64,000 nucleotides of DNA from Paragordius varius (lineage: Eukaryota > Nematomorpha): NCBI GenBank assembly GCA_964247055.1, contig OZ176052.1:12462001-12526000 (forward strand), written 5' to 3'. Below the pieces are notes generated by a model. It was not told where the DNA came from. It worked only from the letters and a program-made list of their open reading frames with translations, and searched no databases. Shown in pieces: positions 61,301 through 64,000 of the stretch. A program made the translations under genes and the position numbers. The first letter of the stretch is position 1; each line of letters begins with the position of its first letter.

Positions 61301-64000
61301 ATGCATGTTACGGTTTTATGTTTGACATTTATTTTCCATCAACTATTTATATTTTAACAAACAACTTATGTCACCAAAGATTGAAAAGATCAAGATATAT
61401 AAAACATCTTTTAAAGTATCTGAATATCGCCAAATATAAATAAATTTATTTAAATTATAAATGTATAATTATACAAAATATTCATATTATGTTTGAAATT
61501 AACATTCTTCTTATTGATAATAATACAGGTAATTTGTTTATATAAATGATGTACGATGCGGTGTGCGTTCATGATGATCATATGGATTCAAGAATAGTAT
61601 AAGATGAAGATAATCCTGAAAATTTTAATCACCATCATTTTTTAGGTAGATTCTATCACCTAAAATATAAGATAATTGATATATTAGAAAATTGATACCT
61701 GGATTAAATATTGGGGGAAACATTCATAGTTTGAAAGGGAACTCAAAAGGTTGACTTGGCTTTTTAACAACTAAATTTGCAAAAAAATATTTTCTTCATG
61801 ATAAAAAATTCAAAAATGATACCTTATTTTACGTTTTCGTTTTACCATCCTAAACTATAAATATAAAAAATTATTCTTCACCAAAGCAAACAATGTTAGA
61901 CTGATGTGAATTTAAGTCAGTAAGATAGTAAGACGGTAAGACAGAAAGATAGTAAGACGGTAAGACAGTAAGATAGTAAGACGGTAAGACAGTAAGCATA
62001 AGACAGTAAGATATTTGTATAAAAAACATACATTCGTGATAAGTCTGCTAATAGGAGACTTATCAAAATTTCAAAGTATTATAACTTGAAAAATATTGCA
62101 TCTTTTTGAATTCTGTAAACTGGAGGATTGAAAGTCAGGTATCCTTTACAAATAATATATAGGGTTGAGTGAAAATGCGTAATTCTTTCGACACGAAACT
62201 GAGTTTACTAAACACCTCCAAAAATTGTATAAATCTGAAGAAAATGGCATCTATACCATTGTTTCTTATTTGGTAAATATTTTTTTTATATTTTTACAGT
62301 TTTAACAATTTTTTTTAAAAAAATTGTACTTCATGGTTCTGACAACAACAAAAATAAATATAGCTAAATATTATTATAATAAATTTGAATTTTGTATTCT
62401 AAAATCAGCTTACCCGATAATAACCGTTTTCCCCTAAAATTTTACATGCAGAACGATATCAGATCCAGGGAAGTTTTGGTGGAATTACTTGAAAAAATTT
62501 ATTATAATAATATTTAGCTATATTTATTTTTGTTGTTGTCAGAACCATGAAGTACAATTTTTTTAAAAAAAATTGTTAAAACTGTAAAAATATAAAAAAA
62601 ATATTTACCAAATAAGAAACAATGGTATAGATGCCATTTTCTTCTATAATACCCAAGATTTTTTATATATTTTTTAAGATTTATAAAATTTTTGGAGGTG
62701 TTTAGTAAACTCAGTTTCGTGTCGAAAGAATTACGCATTTTCACTCAACCCTATATATTATTTGTAAAGGATACCTGACTTTCAATCCTCCAGTTTACAG
62801 AATTCAAAAAGATGCAATATTTTTCAAGTTATAATACTTTGAAATTTTGATAAGTCTCCTATTAGCAGACTTATCACGAATGTATGTTTTTTATACAAAT
62901 ATCTTACTGTCTTATGCTTACTGTCTTACCGTCTTACTATCTTACTGTCTTACCGTCTTACTATCTTTCTGTCTTACCGTCTTACTATCTTACTGACTTA
63001 AATTCACATCAGTCTAACATTGTTTGCTTTGGTGAAGAATAATTTTTTATATTTATAGTTTAGGATGGTAAAACGAAAACGTAAAATAAGGTATCATTTT
63101 TGAATTTTTTATCATGAAGAAAATATTTTTTTGCAAATTTAGTTGTTAAAAAGCCAAGTCAACCTTTTGAGTTCCCTTTCAAACTATGAATGTTTCCCCC
63201 AATATTTAATCCAGGTATCAATTTTCTAATATATCAATTATCTTATATTTTAGGTGATAGAATCCACCTAAAAAATGATGGTGATTAAAATTTTCAGGAT
63301 TATCTACATCTTATACTATTCTTGAATCCATATGATCATCATGAACGCACACCGCATCGTACATCATTTATATAAACAAATTACCTGTATTATTATCAAT
63401 AAGAAGAATGTTAATTTCAAACATAATATGAATATTTTGTATAATTATACATTTATAATTTAAATAAATTTATTATTTGGCGATATTCAGATACTTTAAA
63501 AGATGTTTTATATATCTTGATCTTATTTTCAATCTTTGGTGACATAAGTTGTTTGTTAAAATATAAATAGTTGATGGAAAATAAAATGTCAAACATAAAA
63601 CCGTAACATGCATTTTTACCTACTCAGATATGTTAACTATATTTATTATATAAGTTATCAATGTAAAAAAAATATTTTAAAAAATTCAAAAAACCGCAAG
63701 TCATAGTAATTTTTACCTGTATATATCAATGTATCACAAATATATAGTAATAAATAAATTAGCAAGGTTGAACAAAAAATAAAATTTACTAATTTAATAA
63801 AAACCGCAATTTACACAAGTTTTTTAAATGTCCATATTTAGTAATTAATTAAATAACAATGATACAAGATACAAAAAATGTTACATTTGAAATTTGTTAA
63901 AAACCGCCATTTTCACCTGTATTTATTAAAATTTCCAAATATGTAGTAATTAATTACAATTAACAATATTAAATAAAAAAACAAGAAAATATTAAATTTT
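60914..64000. repeat. Giant inverted repeat (palindrome), arms of about 1.5 kb, cut by the window edge
   Basis: The left arm (60914-62386) is mirrored by the right arm (62495-64000) around a 108-bp unique spacer (62387-62494). By eye the arms are about 99% alike, with one roughly 33-bp indel near 62228/62645-62695 and scattered single differences (for example near 61648/63270). The last bases of the window still pair with the left arm, so the right arm continues beyond 64000, presumably into another tandem array. A minisatellite made of TAAGACGG/TAAGACAG/TAAGATAG octamers lies in each arm (61916-62010 and 62905-63000). No coding frame is supported. The structure fits a foldback-type element or a palindromic duplication. 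Confidence 0.92.

Noticed and set aside
62514-62744. 76-codon open frame on the minus strand
   Set aside because: It lies in the right palindrome arm. The corresponding left-arm stretch carries a roughly 33-bp indel, and the composition is AT-driven.
1-64000. Search for retrovirus-like, LTR or capsid-bearing elements
   Set aside because: I saw no paired long terminal direct repeats, primer-binding sites, gag/pol-like frames or capsid genes. The only reverse transcriptase is from a LINE.

Overview
This window is nuclear DNA from an animal. It is very AT-rich, its genes are interrupted by introns, and it contains genes found only or typically in animals (a DM-domain factor, a ZP-domain membrane protein, a BPTI/Kunitz protein, LEPROT and ketohexokinase). 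The clearest taxonomic clue is intron size. In NAE1, ketohexokinase, LEPROT and a LEDGF-like gene, most introns are only 23-29 bp, bounded by GT and AG. For the genes modelled end to end, exon phases agree at every junction and the summed lengths are whole codons (NAE1 538 aa, KHK 342 aa, LEDGF-like 772 aa). Among animals, introns averaging about 26 bp are described for dicyemid mesozoans, so a dicyemid or a similarly reduced lophotrochozoan is my best guess. This is inference.

Layout. 1-393 is the 3' end of an unidentified gene. 1.5-9.5 kb is repeat-rich: a LINE remnant, hAT-derived MITEs and fold-back elements. A DM-domain transcription factor lies at 11.0-12.4 kb (+). A mariner fossil and another fold-back element follow (13.2-15.4 kb). 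Ketohexokinase (-) and LEPROT/Vps55 (+) sit head to head at 17.3-20.4 kb with 86 bp between their start codons. Two copies of a 1.0-1.1 kb TIR element flank this pair. Unidentified minus-strand coding exons lie at 23.4-25.1 kb. NAE1 is complete at 26.8-30.4 kb (-). Two hAT elements occupy 30.8-35.3 kb. A secreted Kunitz protein (+, 36.1-37.3 kb) faces a ZP-domain receptor-like gene (-, 37.9-41.1 kb). 41-48 kb is mostly empty. An FKBP/TPR co-chaperone (+, 48.2-49.0 kb), a PWWP + integrase-binding-domain LEDGF-like gene (+, 51.9-54.9 kb) and the C-terminal two-thirds of citrate synthase (-, 55.4-58.4 kb) follow. The window ends inside a palindrome of at least 3 kb.

The genes are mostly housekeeping and do not form one pathway: NEDD8 activation, fructose phosphorylation, the TCA cycle, endosomal sorting, Hsp90-type chaperoning and chromatin tethering. 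What unifies the window is its mobile DNA. At least three fold-back families begin TATACCATTT and end in its complement, and their arms are built from different tandem repeats that all share a 21-bp period. A larger palindrome at the right edge has arms about 99% alike, flanked by roughly 105-117 bp tandem repeats. Several long introns contain such elements, sometimes ending within a few bases of the splice site, while introns without them are near the 23-29 bp minimum.
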